Origin: Triatoma infestans
Lineage: Eukaryota; Arthropoda; Insecta; Hemiptera; Reduviidae
Assembly: GCA_011037195.1 (NCBI GenBank)
Contig: JAAEAF010006666.1
Location: 111,132 to 175,131, forward strand
DNA: 64,000 bases
Direction: 5' to 3'
Part shown: piece after piece, positions 44,974-56,933 of the stretch
Layout: the number at the start of each line of letters is the position of its first letter
How positions within the stretch are numbered: position 1 is the stretch's first letter
The notes under the pieces: generated by a model
Database searches by the model: none
What the model was told of the DNA's origin: nothing
Seen by the model: the letters and a program-made list of their open reading frames with translations, nothing else
Position numbers and translations under genes: made by a program

Positions 44974-46104
44974 ATCACAATTATAATAGACTAATTTACT
45001 TCTTCTTCTTCTTTTATTTGGATAATTTTTTCCGAAAAAAGAATTATATAAGATTTAAATTTGAACTGCCGTTCCAAGTTTTGCTAAGGAGTTTCAGATA
45101 GAGTTCGCTGCCATACACTGTATACCCTCTTCACATCTCTTCAAACATAATCCCCACCACAATTCTTTGTTTATAATGCAGACCAAATTAAACATTTCAG
45201 TAAATTTTAAAGTTTAAATCAAATTTAATTATTAAAATTGTTATAATTGCAGTTAACAGAAAATTGTGTCTGTTCCATATACTAGATTTTTTTTTTTTTT
45301 TTAATTTTAATTTATCGTATTGTCACAGAAAGTTGTTTTGATTATTTTTTAAATATTTTTCTTTTTCTACTATTTTGTACTCAAATTATAATTTCTTCGT
45401 TTGATCAAATAAATAGAATATACAATTTCCAATTAATATTTCTATATAAGCATTCAAAAACTAATATTGTAATTTATATAAAAAGTTTTGAAAGAACGTA
45501 ATCTTTGTGAAATGTTTTACATTTTTCCCACCAACATTGAAAAAAAAAAATAAGGATTTCCATCTCATATATTATTCACAAATAACAATAATACATAAAT
45601 AAAGTTTACGTAATTTATTGGGTAACCACCTGTTTCTGCTTTCAAATAAGTCCATTTTGAATCCCATTATTATTAAATTTTTGTGGTCCGTTGAATATTT
45701 CATAATCTATGTACGTTTATCTATTTCTACTTAATTTACATACTACAGACATGTCTTAATCAATGGGAACGAATTCGATTCTATATTATAGTGATAAGCG
45801 ATTCTCTCCCTATCTCTTTGTTGACACAACTGGTCTTTTTGTCCAAAGATGAGATTCATCTTATTATGTAAACAATTCTAACGAGATTAGTTAATTTCGG
45901 ATTTCTTTGTGTGATTGTGTATACATATATTCCAAAAAATTCTAGCCCACCATAATACTGCTGCAAGTGCGGTAACCACAGTCAGACCTACGAAGTCAGA
46001 GGGGAAATAAATAATTCACTCATGAAAAATAATTCATTACACAGTTTGTTTTGTCTGGAGCAGGAATTTGGCTGCAGTGATTGAACAAAGTGAAAGTTTA
46101 TGAC
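44974..46104. other. AT-rich stretch, no gene seen
   Basis: (CTT)n at 45000-45015 and A/T runs. No element recognised. Confidence 0.4.
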
Positions 46105-46790
46105 TTTAGGAGATATGGCCACTGTTTTCCACGCTGAGATCATTGGTTTCATCGAATGCTGCTGTAGGCTGGAAGAATGGCAGGGAGAAGTTGAAGAGGT
46201 TAGCTAAACCCGGCTTTATTGGCCGTGCTCGAATTCTAAATTAATGTGTGAATGTAGGAGAATTGGTCTCGCTCAAAGGAGCAAAGTAGAGCTCTTCTGG
46301 GTTCCCGGACCTGCAAGTATAGAATGTAATGAAAGAGCGGACGGAAGAATTAATGTGAAACCCTTGTTTTCGTTTTTGGTCTCGACGCAGCATTAGCTGT
46401 TATCAAGTCAAACATGGAGGGAAAAGGGAGTTGGAGATGTACAGGAGGGACATAGAAGGGTGTCTCCAAGCTAAAAGATTTAGAAAAGGTATAAAGGAGA
46501 CTAAGTATCTTATCTCCCTAAGTAGGATAACATAGTCCTGGTAGGTGTACTGGACAGTCATTTACACAAAATAGGCAGGACGTTTAACATGTGTCAGAGT
46601 TGTGACGATGGAGTTGGGGATACCATTAACCACTACCTAGGTCTATGTCCCCAGTTTCACAATACAAGGGTTCTCTATACTAAAAGGTCAACACTCTCAA
46701 GAGAACGCTTGCGGGATTTGGAGATTAAGGTTATTTTAAGATATTGTAGTCAAGACCGGTAGATTGCTGGGGAAGGCTAATTTTAAAAAA
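46105..46790 (+). pseudogene. R1/Jockey-type non-LTR fragment: RNase H and zinc knuckle
   Basis: From about 46118 the plus strand reads ATVFHAEIIGFIECC, the RNase H block containing the second acidic residue. Then, in another frame, VELFWVPGPASIECNERADG gives the later RNase H signature. Near 46545-46660 LVGVLDSHLHKIGRTFNMC and CDDGVGDTINHYLGLC give the linker and CCHC-like knuckle. Frameshifts and stops separate the blocks. It is a different lineage from the fragments at 12149 and 29546, judging by the knuckle residues. Confidence 0.75.
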
Positions 46791-47099
46791 TTAAGCCATA
46801 CTGGTTTAAGTCCAGTGCTTTTGGGTACCCATTACTTTTGATGATAATAATAATAACACCAGTAATGGCACATGAGCATTGCTCATTTGAGCCATCCTCA
46901 CAAAACATCCAGCTAGAATAAATAATCGTTCTAGAGAAAATCGCCAGCATCAATTTCATATTCACAATCTATTACTGAAATTTTAAAAAATAAGAACTTA
47001 CTATATTAAATGTTAATCTCCAATTTGGACAAAAAGCTGCATCCTTACTTACCTGTAACAAAGAATAAGAAAAAAGTAAATTATTGGGAATTATAAATC

Positions 47100-47440
47100 A
47101 AATATCTGGTATGAAATACTCACAGGACTTTTCTTAACGCAATTAAATACAATTATAAAACTGAGAAATTTTCTGGAAACTGGAAAATAAGTGTTACTAC
47201 ATAGATCTGAATGTGTTTACACTGTAATCCCAAAGATAGCGCTAAAATAATGGACAAATTCGAATTTTAACATTTGAAAATGTAACGACTCAGATTCCTC
47301 AGTACACCCTTCAAAATCAGTTTTTTGCGAAACATTTTCGAACAAAAGTGTTAGTTTATATCTGTGCAGCAAACATTCCAAATTAAAAAAAAAAATCATT
47401 GCAACAGTCGTTGTCAAGAAAATTAAAAACAATATAAAAA
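47100..47440 (-). repeat. Family A repeat, 3' part, diverged
   Basis: ATATCTGGTATGAAATACTC and ACAGGACTTTTCTTA (3' hairpin, partly kept), TTTTGCGAAACATTTTCGAA and AAAAATCATTGCAACAGTCG. Confidence 0.6.
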
Positions 47441-47664
47441 TCTGTTGTGATAATGTCTATCAATCTATTTTGAGCAATCATACTCAAGCTGTTATGAAAA
47501 CAATAAATAAACAATTGAATTCGCATGGAGATTTTGAAAATCAAATCAAGCAACAATTTATTCTCAAACTCAATATTAAAACCATAACCATTATACAACC
47601 ATAACAATCACTCAAAATGTTACGTCATTATGAAAGAAATAGATATAATAGAAGAAAGATTAGA
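47441..47664. other. No feature recognised
   Basis: AT-rich, no repeat family seen. Confidence 0.35.
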
Positions 47665-47765
47665 GAGGAAGTGACGCCCGTCGGGCCGGCTGAACAACAC
47701 CGGAACTGACACTGGAAACGTCAGTCTACAATATAATAGAAAACTCAAGAGGGAAGGTTTGAGAC
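47665..47765. other. CpG-rich stretch of unknown function
   Basis: GAGAGGAAGTGACGCCCGTC, GGGCCGGCTGAACAACACCG, GAAACGTCAGTC contrast with AT-rich flanks. No element or gene recognised. Confidence 0.3.
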
Positions 47766-48384
47766 GGCAACTGGTTTTTGTTATTTATTTTATATTTTTG
47801 ATATTTATTTTTTTTTTGTTACGTGTGTGTTACTTTCCTGGTTTATAGGAAACACCTAAGAATGGAGAAAATAGTAACACATGCACGGGTCCTCCTATAA
47901 AATGAACAGGAGAGAAAGAGATAGACTCCTTCCAGAAAACATATGGTCAGAATATTACGTCGGCGAACAGCCGCACAAGAGTTGTTAAAGGAGGCAGGCA
48001 CACGCCTTCTGTAAGGGGAGGTTTAGGTATTTAAGTGGGAGATGAGAGGTAACTAAACCAATCTCATGCTACCACCTTGCTAACAAACTTGGAATATAGT
48101 ATATAAAAGGTTTAGGTCAAAATATAGGGTATGTTTTGGGCAAAGGAGGAACATATGTGAGAAGTGTATGGAGCCTATACTGACAGAGAGAAAGATATCG
48201 TTTCGTACTAAATGCCAACAACAGAAGGGCCGCATCAAAACCTGCCCTGAGTTTAAAAAAAATAAATAATGTAAAAGACAAACAAAAAAAGTATAAAAAA
48301 AAAAAAAAAAAAATGGCTTTATCAACAAATATTGAAAGAAATGAATTGATTATTTCCGCTACAAATCTATGAATAAAATGGTTC
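47766..48384. other. No feature recognised
   Basis: T-rich start, then mixed composition (47930-48060) without a recognisable domain. A20 near 48295-48313. Confidence 0.35.
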
Positions 48385-49400
48385 TTTTAATCTCTTGTGA
48401 GAAAATATTTTTCAAATTACAAAGTTATAATTGACAAACTTTCTTAAAACTCATAAAATTTTACTATATATTTAATAGGCTTCAACATTCTTTAGTGAGC
48501 ACGAACCTTTAGCTCCAAAGAACTTCTCTAAGATCAGTTTTCTGAACGGAAAAAGTTTTAAACGAAAGTGACAGGGTTCTGTTTGTACAGCTAGTATCCC
48601 AAGTTGAATGAAACGTGTTGGTAATATGGGAGAGCAGCGCAGAACTCTGAAAAACCTTTTCAATAATGTCATACTTCCGGTCAACTAATTTTATTTAAAT
48701 TCCGACTTTTGGTGTTACATTTAAATCTGATTAACATTATATAGATGATAGAGGCGTATAATAAATTGAAATGGCACTTTAGGATGAAAGCAATAACCCA
48801 TCGCTCCTGAAACCTACTTAAATGAATTTATTCTGAAACTTGTTTAAAACAAAAGAGATAAGTCTCTGTATGTAGTATGGCTAGTAAATCAAATTTAATG
48901 AAACCATTGGAGTGTTTAAATGGAAAAACTGTTCAAACACTTCCGGTGAACCGTTTTTCTTTAAATTCCAAAATTTATTTTTTTTTCACTTTAGAGGAAA
49001 ACATACCTCTAAAATCCCTTCCTCTAAAATCCCTCTTAAATAGATTTTCTCGGCAAAATGTTTTAAATAGAAGTTGTACTAGTTTATTAGTGTATTTAAT
49101 GTAACAAGTATAAAAAAAAAAAGTCGTTGGCGCCATTGTCGAGAAAGTAGCAACAATAAAACCTGATAAATCTATTCAGTAAAGTGTTACTTCCGGTTGC
49201 CCGATTTTGATCAAAAGTTTTTTGCCGCATCCCAATATTGTATTTAAACAAAATATCAAGTTTGAACTTTCTACGATTTTCCCTTTTTGAGTTATTCCGA
49301 CACACACCGAGTTTTTTGAACTCAGGTGGCCTCAAATTCATGTTTTCGGTGAAAACTAGATATCGCAACTTAATAATTGCTCTAAAAAGAAAAAGTAAAA
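48385..49400 (-). repeat. Family A repeat, near full length
   Basis: An eroded 3' end (CTCTTGTGAGAAAATATTTT), then three module starts ACTTCCGGT at about 48667, 48941 and 49189, then AACAAAATATCAAGTTTGAA, TTCTACGATTTTCCC, a deleted GT tract and TTTTCGGTGAAAACTAGATA. The spacing is shorter than in 43175-44250, because modules have internal deletions. One duplicated string (CCTCTAAAATCCCT twice near 49009-49034) is a small local tandem. Confidence 0.8.
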
Positions 49401-49809
49401 AAACTAAATCAAAGGAAAGAAAAGTTTTAATATTGGACTATTTAAAAAAAATTCAATAAATAAATTATTAAAATGTTAAGATTCCATAGTAATCACGCCC
49501 AAAGATAACATCCGTTTAACGGTTTAGCAATGTCCTTGACCAATTCCCTTAGTATTTATTCTGTTACAATGAAATCATTTTTGCTTCATTTTATTTATTT
49601 TTTTTTTTTAAATAATATGGAATTTACATTGAAATGTATCATTTAAATTTGTATTAAAAATAATATATGTAAATAATGTTGATACATCAGTTGAGAGAGA
49701 TTGTATTAAATTGCATTAATCAGTAATTTATCGAGGATTTTTGATTGAATTTTGCAATATCTGCTGCAAATATATTATTGATAATCCTCTCAATTTTAGC
49801 CCAAAGTGT
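49401..49809. other. AT-rich stretch, no feature recognised
   Basis: No coding or repeat signal. Confidence 0.4.
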
Positions 49810-50075
49810 GCGTCACGCGTAGTTATCATTTTATGGTCTTCAACTCACAGAGCGCTCGCCCATCATTATGCATGCCCAATCAGCTCTCGACTCTATCTTT
49901 GCAGCATGATGGTCGCTTTATGACAATGTATATCAAGATCTCCTACGGCTTGACGAAGACCCCAAAACCCGGTCGAAATATTAAAATGATACAATATCAC
50001 GAAAAACATATACTTGTAAATAACATATACGCACAGCTCTGTGGAACCAACCACAACAACGCCAATTCTAGCTTT
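49810..50075. repeat. Arm and tail of a hairpin-element family
   Basis: CTTGACGAAGACCCCAAAAC then CCGGTCGAAATATTAAAATG, and GTGGAACCAACCACAACAAC at 50040-50059. The last string is the end of the hairpin element at 52198-52493. The left part (TATCATTTTATGGTCTTC) is a weak inverse of 49955-49995. Two small frames here (60 and 123 codons) are not supported as genes. Confidence 0.5.
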
Positions 50076-50399
50076 AAATGCTTGGTTCAAACGGGTTCAA
50101 TTTTTCTGTCAGTCGATTCAGAGTTATCAGAATTAGAAGTTGCGAATATTGCGTTCATTGTAACGAGAGTCAATTAAAGAAGGTTAAAGAAAAAAAAAAA
50201 ACGTTGGTGGCAGACAAACTTCTTTAGAGAAAGAAGAATAATGGGTGGAGGGGCATTGATGAATATCTTTAAAAAAAAATCAAGAAATCAGGGGGGACAG
50301 AACAACATGGGAATATGCATTATAAGGTACAAGCGTACAGAAGGCATTATGACAACTATTGGGTGAATGTGAATGAGTGCGCTCAGAACGCACATGTCA

Positions 50400-50585
50400 C
50401 GACCTGCACTAACTTGTAACGTAATCAAATCAACATATTCGACTAACTTGTAACGTAAAAGGATTCACGAAAAAACCGACAGTCTAGTGGAACACGATTG
50501 ATCGATTCGCCGGTCGCTTCGCGGTACTTGATTATATTTTGATCGTGTTACATTACAATGATTTTTTACAAGTTAGTTGCCGCCT
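50400..50585. repeat. Short direct and inverted repeats
   Basis: ACTAACTTGTAACGTAA occurs at 50408-50424 and 50442-50458, and its inverse core TTACAAGTTAGT occurs at 50567-50578. A CpG-rich segment (GATCGATTCGCCGGTCGC, TTCGCGG) lies between. This may be a small inverted-repeat element; no family recognised. Confidence 0.45.
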
Positions 50586-50739
50586 TAAAGCTCGTTTAAT
50601 TAGAATAGAACTTTCTGGCCTGTAAATAAGGATTTTTAGTCAATACCTACCTACACACCAGGTAGGTACCATGGCCGGGGGCACAAGCACATACTTTATT
50701 ATTAACATTTTTTAAACTAATATAAATTTAGCAGTTATA

Positions 50740-50806
50740 CGCGGGACGCGAACTGGGGACCTCCCAGTTACAAGTTCATTCTCATAACCACTACACCAAC
50801 ACCCGC
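50740..50806 (-). repeat. tRNA-like stretch (Thr-like), probably pseudo or SINE head
   Basis: Read on the minus strand: GGCGGGTGTTGGTGTAGTGG with an A box TGGTGTAGTGG, a loop CTTGTAA with a TGT anticodon, and AGTTCGCGTCC in the B-box place. The anticodon stem does not pair, so a functional tRNA is unlikely. Confidence 0.45.
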
Positions 50807-50999
50807 CCCAAGAAGTTGATTAATTCTTTTTGAATATTTGTTTTAGATTGTTGACTATTGGTTTCAGCCTCTTTAAAAGCTGCTTTTAGACTGACGAGCT
50901 TATATACGATTTGAATATCTCTTGATAGAAGCTTAATGTAGTTTATGTTAAGACCTTGTGCTTGAGTTGAGGCCCCACTTGCCATCTAGATAATATTAA

Positions 51000-51415
51000 T
51001 ACACAGAAATATTGCTAGAATATCAAATTTGAAAAAAATCCGTTAAATAGAAGCGCGACATTATAGAATAGGTTTTTTTGAGATTTTTTTGAATTTTCTC
51101 TAAATCGGACTACAACGATTTTTTTTTAAACTTTGAATGCTGACTGCACAAATACAATTATATAACTTTTATTTACAAGATTTTTTCGAGAAAAGTGATT
51201 TCAAGGAGTTTTGTGGAATTTCTGGCATTCAATTTCAAATGTTATATTTAAGTTCCTTCATTGATATTAACGGTGTCTTTGGGAACCGTACAATGTTACT
51301 ACATTGAAATGACTACCTGAGTCAAGGGTGCCTACCAGCACATGTAATCCCAAACTGTCAATTTTATAATTGTATTAAATGCAGTTGTGTGAGTAGTTCC
51401 ATAACAGATTTTTTT
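51000..51415 (+). repeat. Family A repeat, 3' part
   Basis: TATCAAATTTGAAAAAAATC, AATAGAAGCGCGACATTATA (eroded module start), CGGACTACAACGATTTTTTT, and the end GCAGTTGTGTGAGTAGTTCC then CAGATTTTTTTG at about 51404. The hairpin is partly eroded. Confidence 0.65.
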
Positions 51416-51736
51416 GTTTTAGATACTTGAACTTGTATTTTAATCTAAATTATTAGCTGTAATTTAACAGGTAGGTACAGAATATTCAAATGAAAAGACT
51501 AATTATCAGGTATATCATGTACCTTTACTAATTTCACTTTCATTTTAAACAAAAAAACGAAATTAGAAACCAAAACAATAAACTATTTTTTTTTAAAGTA
51601 TTCTTACCCACAAAAACAAATTAGACCCTAATTTTTTTCTAAAAAGAATTCTCTGCTACAATGTAACTTAAGTTTAGGGGAAATTTTTTGAATACATGAA
51701 CGGGAACATTCACAGAGAGAAATGAAAAAAAATGTA
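51416..51736. other. No feature recognised
   Basis: AT-rich. Confidence 0.35.
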
Positions 51737-51843
51737 TAAGGTTAGCATTTATATATATATATATATATATTTAAATGTAAGTAACCAAATTGATGGTGGA
51801 GGGGAGCGATCACAGCTCTAATGACTAGTTACATGCTAACCTT
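51737..51843. mobile_element. Possible small TIR element
   Basis: TAAGGTTAGCAT at 51737-51748 is a perfect inverse of ATGCTAACCTTA at 51832-51843, 107 bp overall. Inside is (TA)n (51751-51770) and a unique stretch. No clear target duplication. Confidence 0.35.
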
Positions 51844-52114
51844 ACATCAAACCTAGCACTTATCGCAACGTAATCACAGGTTTAGTTGGAGTAGTTAATG
51901 TAAGAGAGCAACCTGTCACCGATTAACTACCAGGAATTTATTCAAATTAAGAGACACAGTTTGAACCATGACTAAAAACACTCACAAACACACACACACA
52001 CACACATGTATAATGTTGTTGAATTATGATTAATATGTATTAAATTACATTTCTAATATTTTGTTTATTTTATAACGAAATCATTCATAATCTGCTTACG
52101 TATTTATTTATTAG
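51844..52114. other. No feature recognised
   Basis: Contains (CA)n at about 51984-52005. Confidence 0.35.
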
Positions 52115-52185
52115 TATTCTCTCTAACTGGCTGGTAAGAGATATTACTGCGATCATGTGCAAATTTTTCCGAAATTTATTTAAAA
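52115..52185 (+). repeat. Family A 5' end fragment
   Basis: ATTCTCTCTAACTGGCTGGT, AAGAGATATTACTGCGATCA and TGTGCAAATTTTTCC. It ends next to the hairpin element. Confidence 0.55.
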
Positions 52186-52197
52186 TATTTAATTGTT

Positions 52198-52493
52198 TCA
52201 GAGTTATTTTCCGTGATAGCCTGCTACTTTCTGTGGTCATCGACCGGTTTCACGCGTTCGCCCAACATCAGGATGTTTCTGTCAAAACAGTGTGATAACA
52301 TAGATTTGCACAGAGCAAATACAGTTGTTACACTCATTTGTTCTGTGCAAATCTATGTTATCATACTGTTTGACAAAAAGATCCTGATGATGGGCGCGAA
52401 GCCCGAAACCGGTCGATGACCACAAAAAAGAAGCAGGCTATTATGGAAAATATCTCTGATGCTTTCCAGCTCGGCGGAACCAACCACAACAAC
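52198..52493. mobile_element. Long-hairpin element with perfect 12-bp target duplication
   Basis: The left arm (GATAGCCTGCTACTTTCTGT, GGTCATCGACCGGTTTC, CATCAGGAT, GTGTGATAACATAGATTTGC) is nearly the reverse complement of the right arm (GCAAATCTATGTTATCATAC, ATCCTGATGATGGGCG, GAAACCGGTCGATGACC, AGAAGCAGGCTAT), with a ~25-nt loop. A unique tail follows (TCTCTGATGCTTTCCAGCTC, GGAACCAACCACAACAAC). TATTTAATTGTT flanks it at 52186-52197 and 52494-52505. No coding capacity. Relatives lie at 36385 and 49810. Confidence 0.85.
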
Positions 52494-52544
52494 TATTTAA
52501 TTGTTCTCTAAATTATTATTACAATTAGTAGCATTAGGGAATTA

Positions 52545-52830
52545 ACACTTACGTGGGAAGTCTAGGGAATCACCTCTCCTAGTGAAAACTAATCCCCCCA
52601 ACCCCACTAAAAACTAATCTTTCCCAGAAAAATGTTTCAAATAAAAAGTGATAGGACTATATGGGAAGTTTTTGATGAAATCAGTAAAAACCTATTACGA
52701 GAAAATCTTTATCGGACTAGTCACACTTGACGGTCGAATTTGATTGAAATCTACTCAAGGTGGGATCGAAAAACCTGTCCATAAATGTCAAGTTTCAGCT
52801 TCCTATACAATTTTCCGTTTTAATTTATCA
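52545..52830 (-). repeat. Family A repeat, internal
   Basis: AAAAATGTTTCAAATAAAAA, GATTGAAATCTACTC, TCAAGTTTCAGCTTCCTATA, CAATTTTCCGTTTTAATTTA. Module landmarks are in order but decayed. A CA/CT tract follows (52853-52900) where the family carries its microsatellite. Confidence 0.6.
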
Positions 52831-52945
52831 TATAAAATGCTCTCTCTCTCAAAAACACACACACACACACACTCTCTCTCTCTCTCACACACACACACAT
52901 AATATTTAATCGCTAAGAACTACTTTTTTCCCTCATACTCCTAGC

Positions 52946-53056
52946 AAGAGCTCCTGAAGAAGCGCACCCATGGTACCCGAAATGTAGAGCAACAAAGAAT
53001 TCTTTTTCTTTAAAAACTTCTCTGGCCATTGCCGTACAAACATTCCATTGCAATTT
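52946..53056. repeat. Arm of a hairpin-element family
   Basis: GCTCCTGAAGAAGCGCACCC, GAGCAACAAAGAATTCTTTT and GGCCATTGCCGTACAAAC match, inverted, 56834-56933. Confidence 0.6.
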
Positions 53057-54714
53057 TCTTTAAACTTGAAATCCTAACTGCACGGATATAAATATTCCTC
53101 CTCCCCCCCAAATTGATTTCAGATAGTTTTGCAGAATTTATGGCTTGGTAAGTTGGTACATGTCCACTGGATGAGCACTAATTTGAAGATGCAACTACAA
53201 TACTTGGATTTATTAACGTACTTAGCTTAACCATTCAGACAAAGCCCTGGTCCCCAATCCCCGCTTTCATATTCCTACACTTTATTAGTCCGACTATAAG
53301 CAATCAAAAAAACATTGAGATGACCTTGAAATCATACAGTATATCTTTATAGCTCGCCACAGAATAGTTATTGTAGCCACTCGCTTTATTCATCATCATT
53401 ATCCTAAGTTCAACAGTGCATTATTGGATCCTGGCTGGCACTCGCTTTATTAACGTATATAATTACCTGATTATCGAATTAAAGTGGCTAAAATATTTTA
53501 TTGGTTTAGCAAGAAAGAAAACCCTTTTAAAGTTGGTTACTCATACAATTTCACTCTTTGAAATTAACATATCTAAAAAAATACCAATTATCTGTATACT
53601 GAGAGAACAAGTGACCAAATTGTGGCCTTGTTAGTGGTCATCTGTGCAAATAGACCGAAACTTCTATACAGGTTATTATTTTTTTGTAGAAAATCAACGC
53701 ATAACAGTAAATCTGGTGGTGACAAACTTGTATTATTTAAAGATATAGATAATATAAATAAGTACGTGGAAGTTTGCGGTTTTGCCATTATAAGTCTGTA
53801 AAAAAGAAGATAGAAAATACAGCTTGTTAGTAGTCTGAGGCATTATATCGCCCCAAATTTATCGATGTAACAAATCGATATAATATTAATGTTAATGCCT
53901 CGTTGATTATGAAATTCTACTTAAACAAATTCAACTTTTTTTTTTTTAATAATTAATTCTTTAAATTCTTCTTTAATCGTCATAAACCGTGAAAGATGTA
54001 GAAACAGGAAGGATGTGAACAATGTAAGATCCGAAATAAGGAGACTTAGAAAGCGTGAAAGAAAAAAAAAGTATGTGCAATTCTTGAAATATTTTGCACC
54101 ACTATAAAAAAGTAAAAATATATTAAATTTGTATTAGTTATTTTAAGAATTTAAACAATTTTTTTTTTACAGATATTATGGCCCTATTCTTAACTACTTT
54201 AATTAGTGCCTAGACTCTTGGATTCTTTTTTTTTTTAACATTGAAAATGTTTAATAGGAGGTTATTTGATAAAAATTATGACATCTTCCCGAATGAGTGC
54301 CGAACATTTACGGAGACAGTCGAAACAGTTACCTACTTTAATTATAATAATGTTTGTATTTATTTGTGTAACCAATTTCGAATTCAAACTGTGTGTTTGG
54401 TATAAAAATGTAATTTGTGAAAATACAAACAAGTATTGTTAAATTATGTCGACGTGTTTTTTCTTGATCTCTGTGTTTGAAATTATAAAACTTAAAAAAA
54501 ACTTTAAACATGTTCACAAGTGCGATAACCAATAAACATGAATTTGTGTTTTATTTTTGTGTTTACTTCCATTACTTTCTGGACAGGGTTTTAAAAAACA
54601 CTTTTTCAGTGTTCGACTTTTTCATGAAAAACGGTGTTTTTTTTTTTGAACATGCTGAACGTTATTTGGCGACTGCTTGTGTGTGATTTTTAGCTCTGAA
54701 ATTATCTAACTTTG
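53057..54714. other. No gene or repeat family recognised
   Basis: AT-rich throughout, with T-runs near 53938 and 54230. Small frames are unsupported. Confidence 0.4.
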
Positions 54715-54719
54715 ATTAG

Positions 54720-55505
54720 CTCTTGGTAGGAGCTCCGCTAATTTTCTTGAAACTCTGAATTTCGGCCATCTATTTATTTCTAATTAATTTTGTTTGGATA
54801 ATAGAATTGTATAATCAACTACGATAGCAATTTAGAGAAAACATAACCCCATCTCTCCCCCAAAAGCCCCCTTAAATGGCATTATAAGAAGTAATGTTTC
54901 AAATTAAAGTTGTAGATCTTTATATATATAGTACACATACATAATTTAAAGAAAATCGCTGGAGCACTTTTTCGAGAAAATACCAGAAAACTGAAAAATA
55001 CATTTCAGTAAAAACGTACTTCCGGTTATCCGATTTTTTCAAACTCGGAATTTCATCAGTATATTTAATTCTAATTAATATTATTTAAGTGGCAGAATTT
55101 CATAGTAAACTGAAATAGTACTTTAGAGGAAACCTAATCCCACACCTCTCCCAAAAGTGCCCTTAAATGAATTTTCCCGTAAAAATGTTTCAAATAAAAG
55201 TTGTAGCTCTTTGTATGTGTACTTGATATACCAAGTTTCAAGAAAATTTTCGGAACTATTTTAACAGATGACCCACTGTCGGATCCCATAGTGATACCTA
55301 AACGGAATATCAAGTTTGAACTTTCTACGATTTTTTGTTTTTGAGCTATGCTGTTCACATACGTACACACACAGACCATTTTTGCTAAAAACAATTTTTT
55401 TGGACTCAGGGAACCTCAAAGCGGATATTTCCGGTGAAAACTCGATACCGAAAATTTGACACGATTACAATACTTCCTCTTACTAGGAGTAAGAGAAAGT
55501 AAAAT
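54720..55505 (-). repeat. Family A repeat, lacks the 3' end
   Basis: Module, ACTTCCGGT at about 55018, a second module, then a deletion that fuses TTTTCGGAACTATTTTAACA to GATGACCCACTGTCGGATCC (the third ACTTCCGGT is lost). A short CA tract (55368-55376), ATTTCCGGTGAAAACTCGAT and an intact 5' end GAGTAAGAGAAAGT at 55487-55500 follow. Confidence 0.85.
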
Positions 55506-56284
55506 GTTTGTAGGTAACAATGTTTTTTTTCTTTTAATAAAAAAAAAGAAGTTAAATATTAAGTCTTTCGTCTCTATAATTTTCCTAAAACAATAAAAGA
55601 TAAACTACTATATTTCTACAAACTTTCAAACACCCTAACTATAAATAATAAACTAATCTTAAACATACGTATTCCAAACTATTTTACTATTTTTAGTATG
55701 CTTTCTTTATTATCACTTCCTAGGTGCCTGGAACGGAAGTTAAAACACATCACTTTAACGACTCAATTACAAATAATGAAGAGCAGGTCAGGTCTCCCCC
55801 ACCCCCACCCCACCTATCTTCTGTTAGAAGAAAGTAAAAAAACCAAAACAAAGTAGTTTGCTCCTTCTTTATTTTGTTGTTTAGTACAACAGTATAACAG
55901 CACTAACATATATACATACAGCATACACACATACATAAACAAGAAGATAATAAAGGGCGTGTGAGAATACCCATCGTAGAGTGTTCACTAGAGAGTGTTC
56001 ACCACTTATGACGTCATCATTATACTCGTACATGTGAATATCTAGTAGGCTAGGTTAGGTTCGTTTCTTTTATTAATAAGACTATTATAATTATTAATTA
56101 ATTAATAGCTGTATAACAATGTCATATATTTATAGATCTGTTTACAATATCCGGCTCCTTGTTTATGTTTATTCTGATTGTAAGTTTAAGAATAAGGTAG
56201 GTAAGATACTAAATCAAAAGTGTTCAGTTCATAAAACTAAATTAAACGTTTGTAAAAACATAATTTTAAAGAAAATTTCCCCAT
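55506..56284. other. No feature recognised
   Basis: AT-rich. GTTAGAAGAAAGTAAAAA near 55823 may be an old family A 5' end. Confidence 0.35.
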
Positions 56285-56400
56285 TACAGTAAGAGAAAGT
56301 CATATGATATTTCACACCATACTTATTTGGGGGGAGGGGGAGGAGGAGGAATGTTTTTTAATTTCTCTTACTCCTAGGGCACTTTGACAGGTGAAGATGA
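56285..56400 (+). repeat. Family A end fragments
   Basis: AGTAAGAGAAAGTCATATGA with ATTTCACACC (3' end) and, 60 bp on, AATTTCTCTTACTCCTAGGG (5' end). The G-rich segment between them (GGGGGGAGGGGGAGGAGGAG) resembles the module's G-rich block. Confidence 0.55.
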
Positions 56401-56833
56401 GTGTATGTGATAGAGATTACTAGACAATCCAAATAATTGTACGCATCCAACTACTTTTGCAGGTCCTGCCGGTGTATTGTGGAGATGTCAATGTATGTAA
56501 AGTGTTTTTAAGGCTGGCATATCCAATTAGGGACGTAGTGGATTCCGGAAGAATTAGCCCACTTCCCCTCCCAGATGGAGTTGCCTATAAGAACGCTTAA
56601 CCCAAGTTAAGAAACAAATAAAATATCAATTAACTTTAACAACCCTATTTTTATGTGTATAGTGTATGAATCTGCTGGAAAATTACGAGACAAAGTGTAG
56701 TTCGTATTGTTCTAGCCAAAATTGGTATATTATTTTGGCATAGTTGCTTAGATATTGCAATACATTTTAAAAATAAGTACTCAACTAGAGAAAAAAAAAC
56801 TCAACAGTTCTAAATAAAGTGAAGAGAAAAAAT

Positions 56834-56933
56834 GAGATGTTTGTACAGCAATGGCCAGAGGAGTTTTTAAAGAAAAAGAATTCTTTGTTGCTCTACTTCC
56901 GGATACCATTGGTGCCCTTCTTCAGGAGCTCTG
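56834..56933. repeat. Left arm of a split hairpin element
   Basis: GAGATGTTTGTACAGCAATG, GCCAGAGGAGTTTTTAAAGA, AAGAATTCTTTGTTGCTCTA and CCCTTCTTCAGGAGCTC. Its inverse lies at 58284-58353, ~1.35 kb away, with a full family A copy between. Confidence 0.65.

Noticed and set aside
49806..50177. 123-codon frame as a host exon
   Set aside because: It covers the arm and tail of a hairpin-element family (GGAACCAACCACAACAAC shared with 52198-52493). The protein has no recognisable features.
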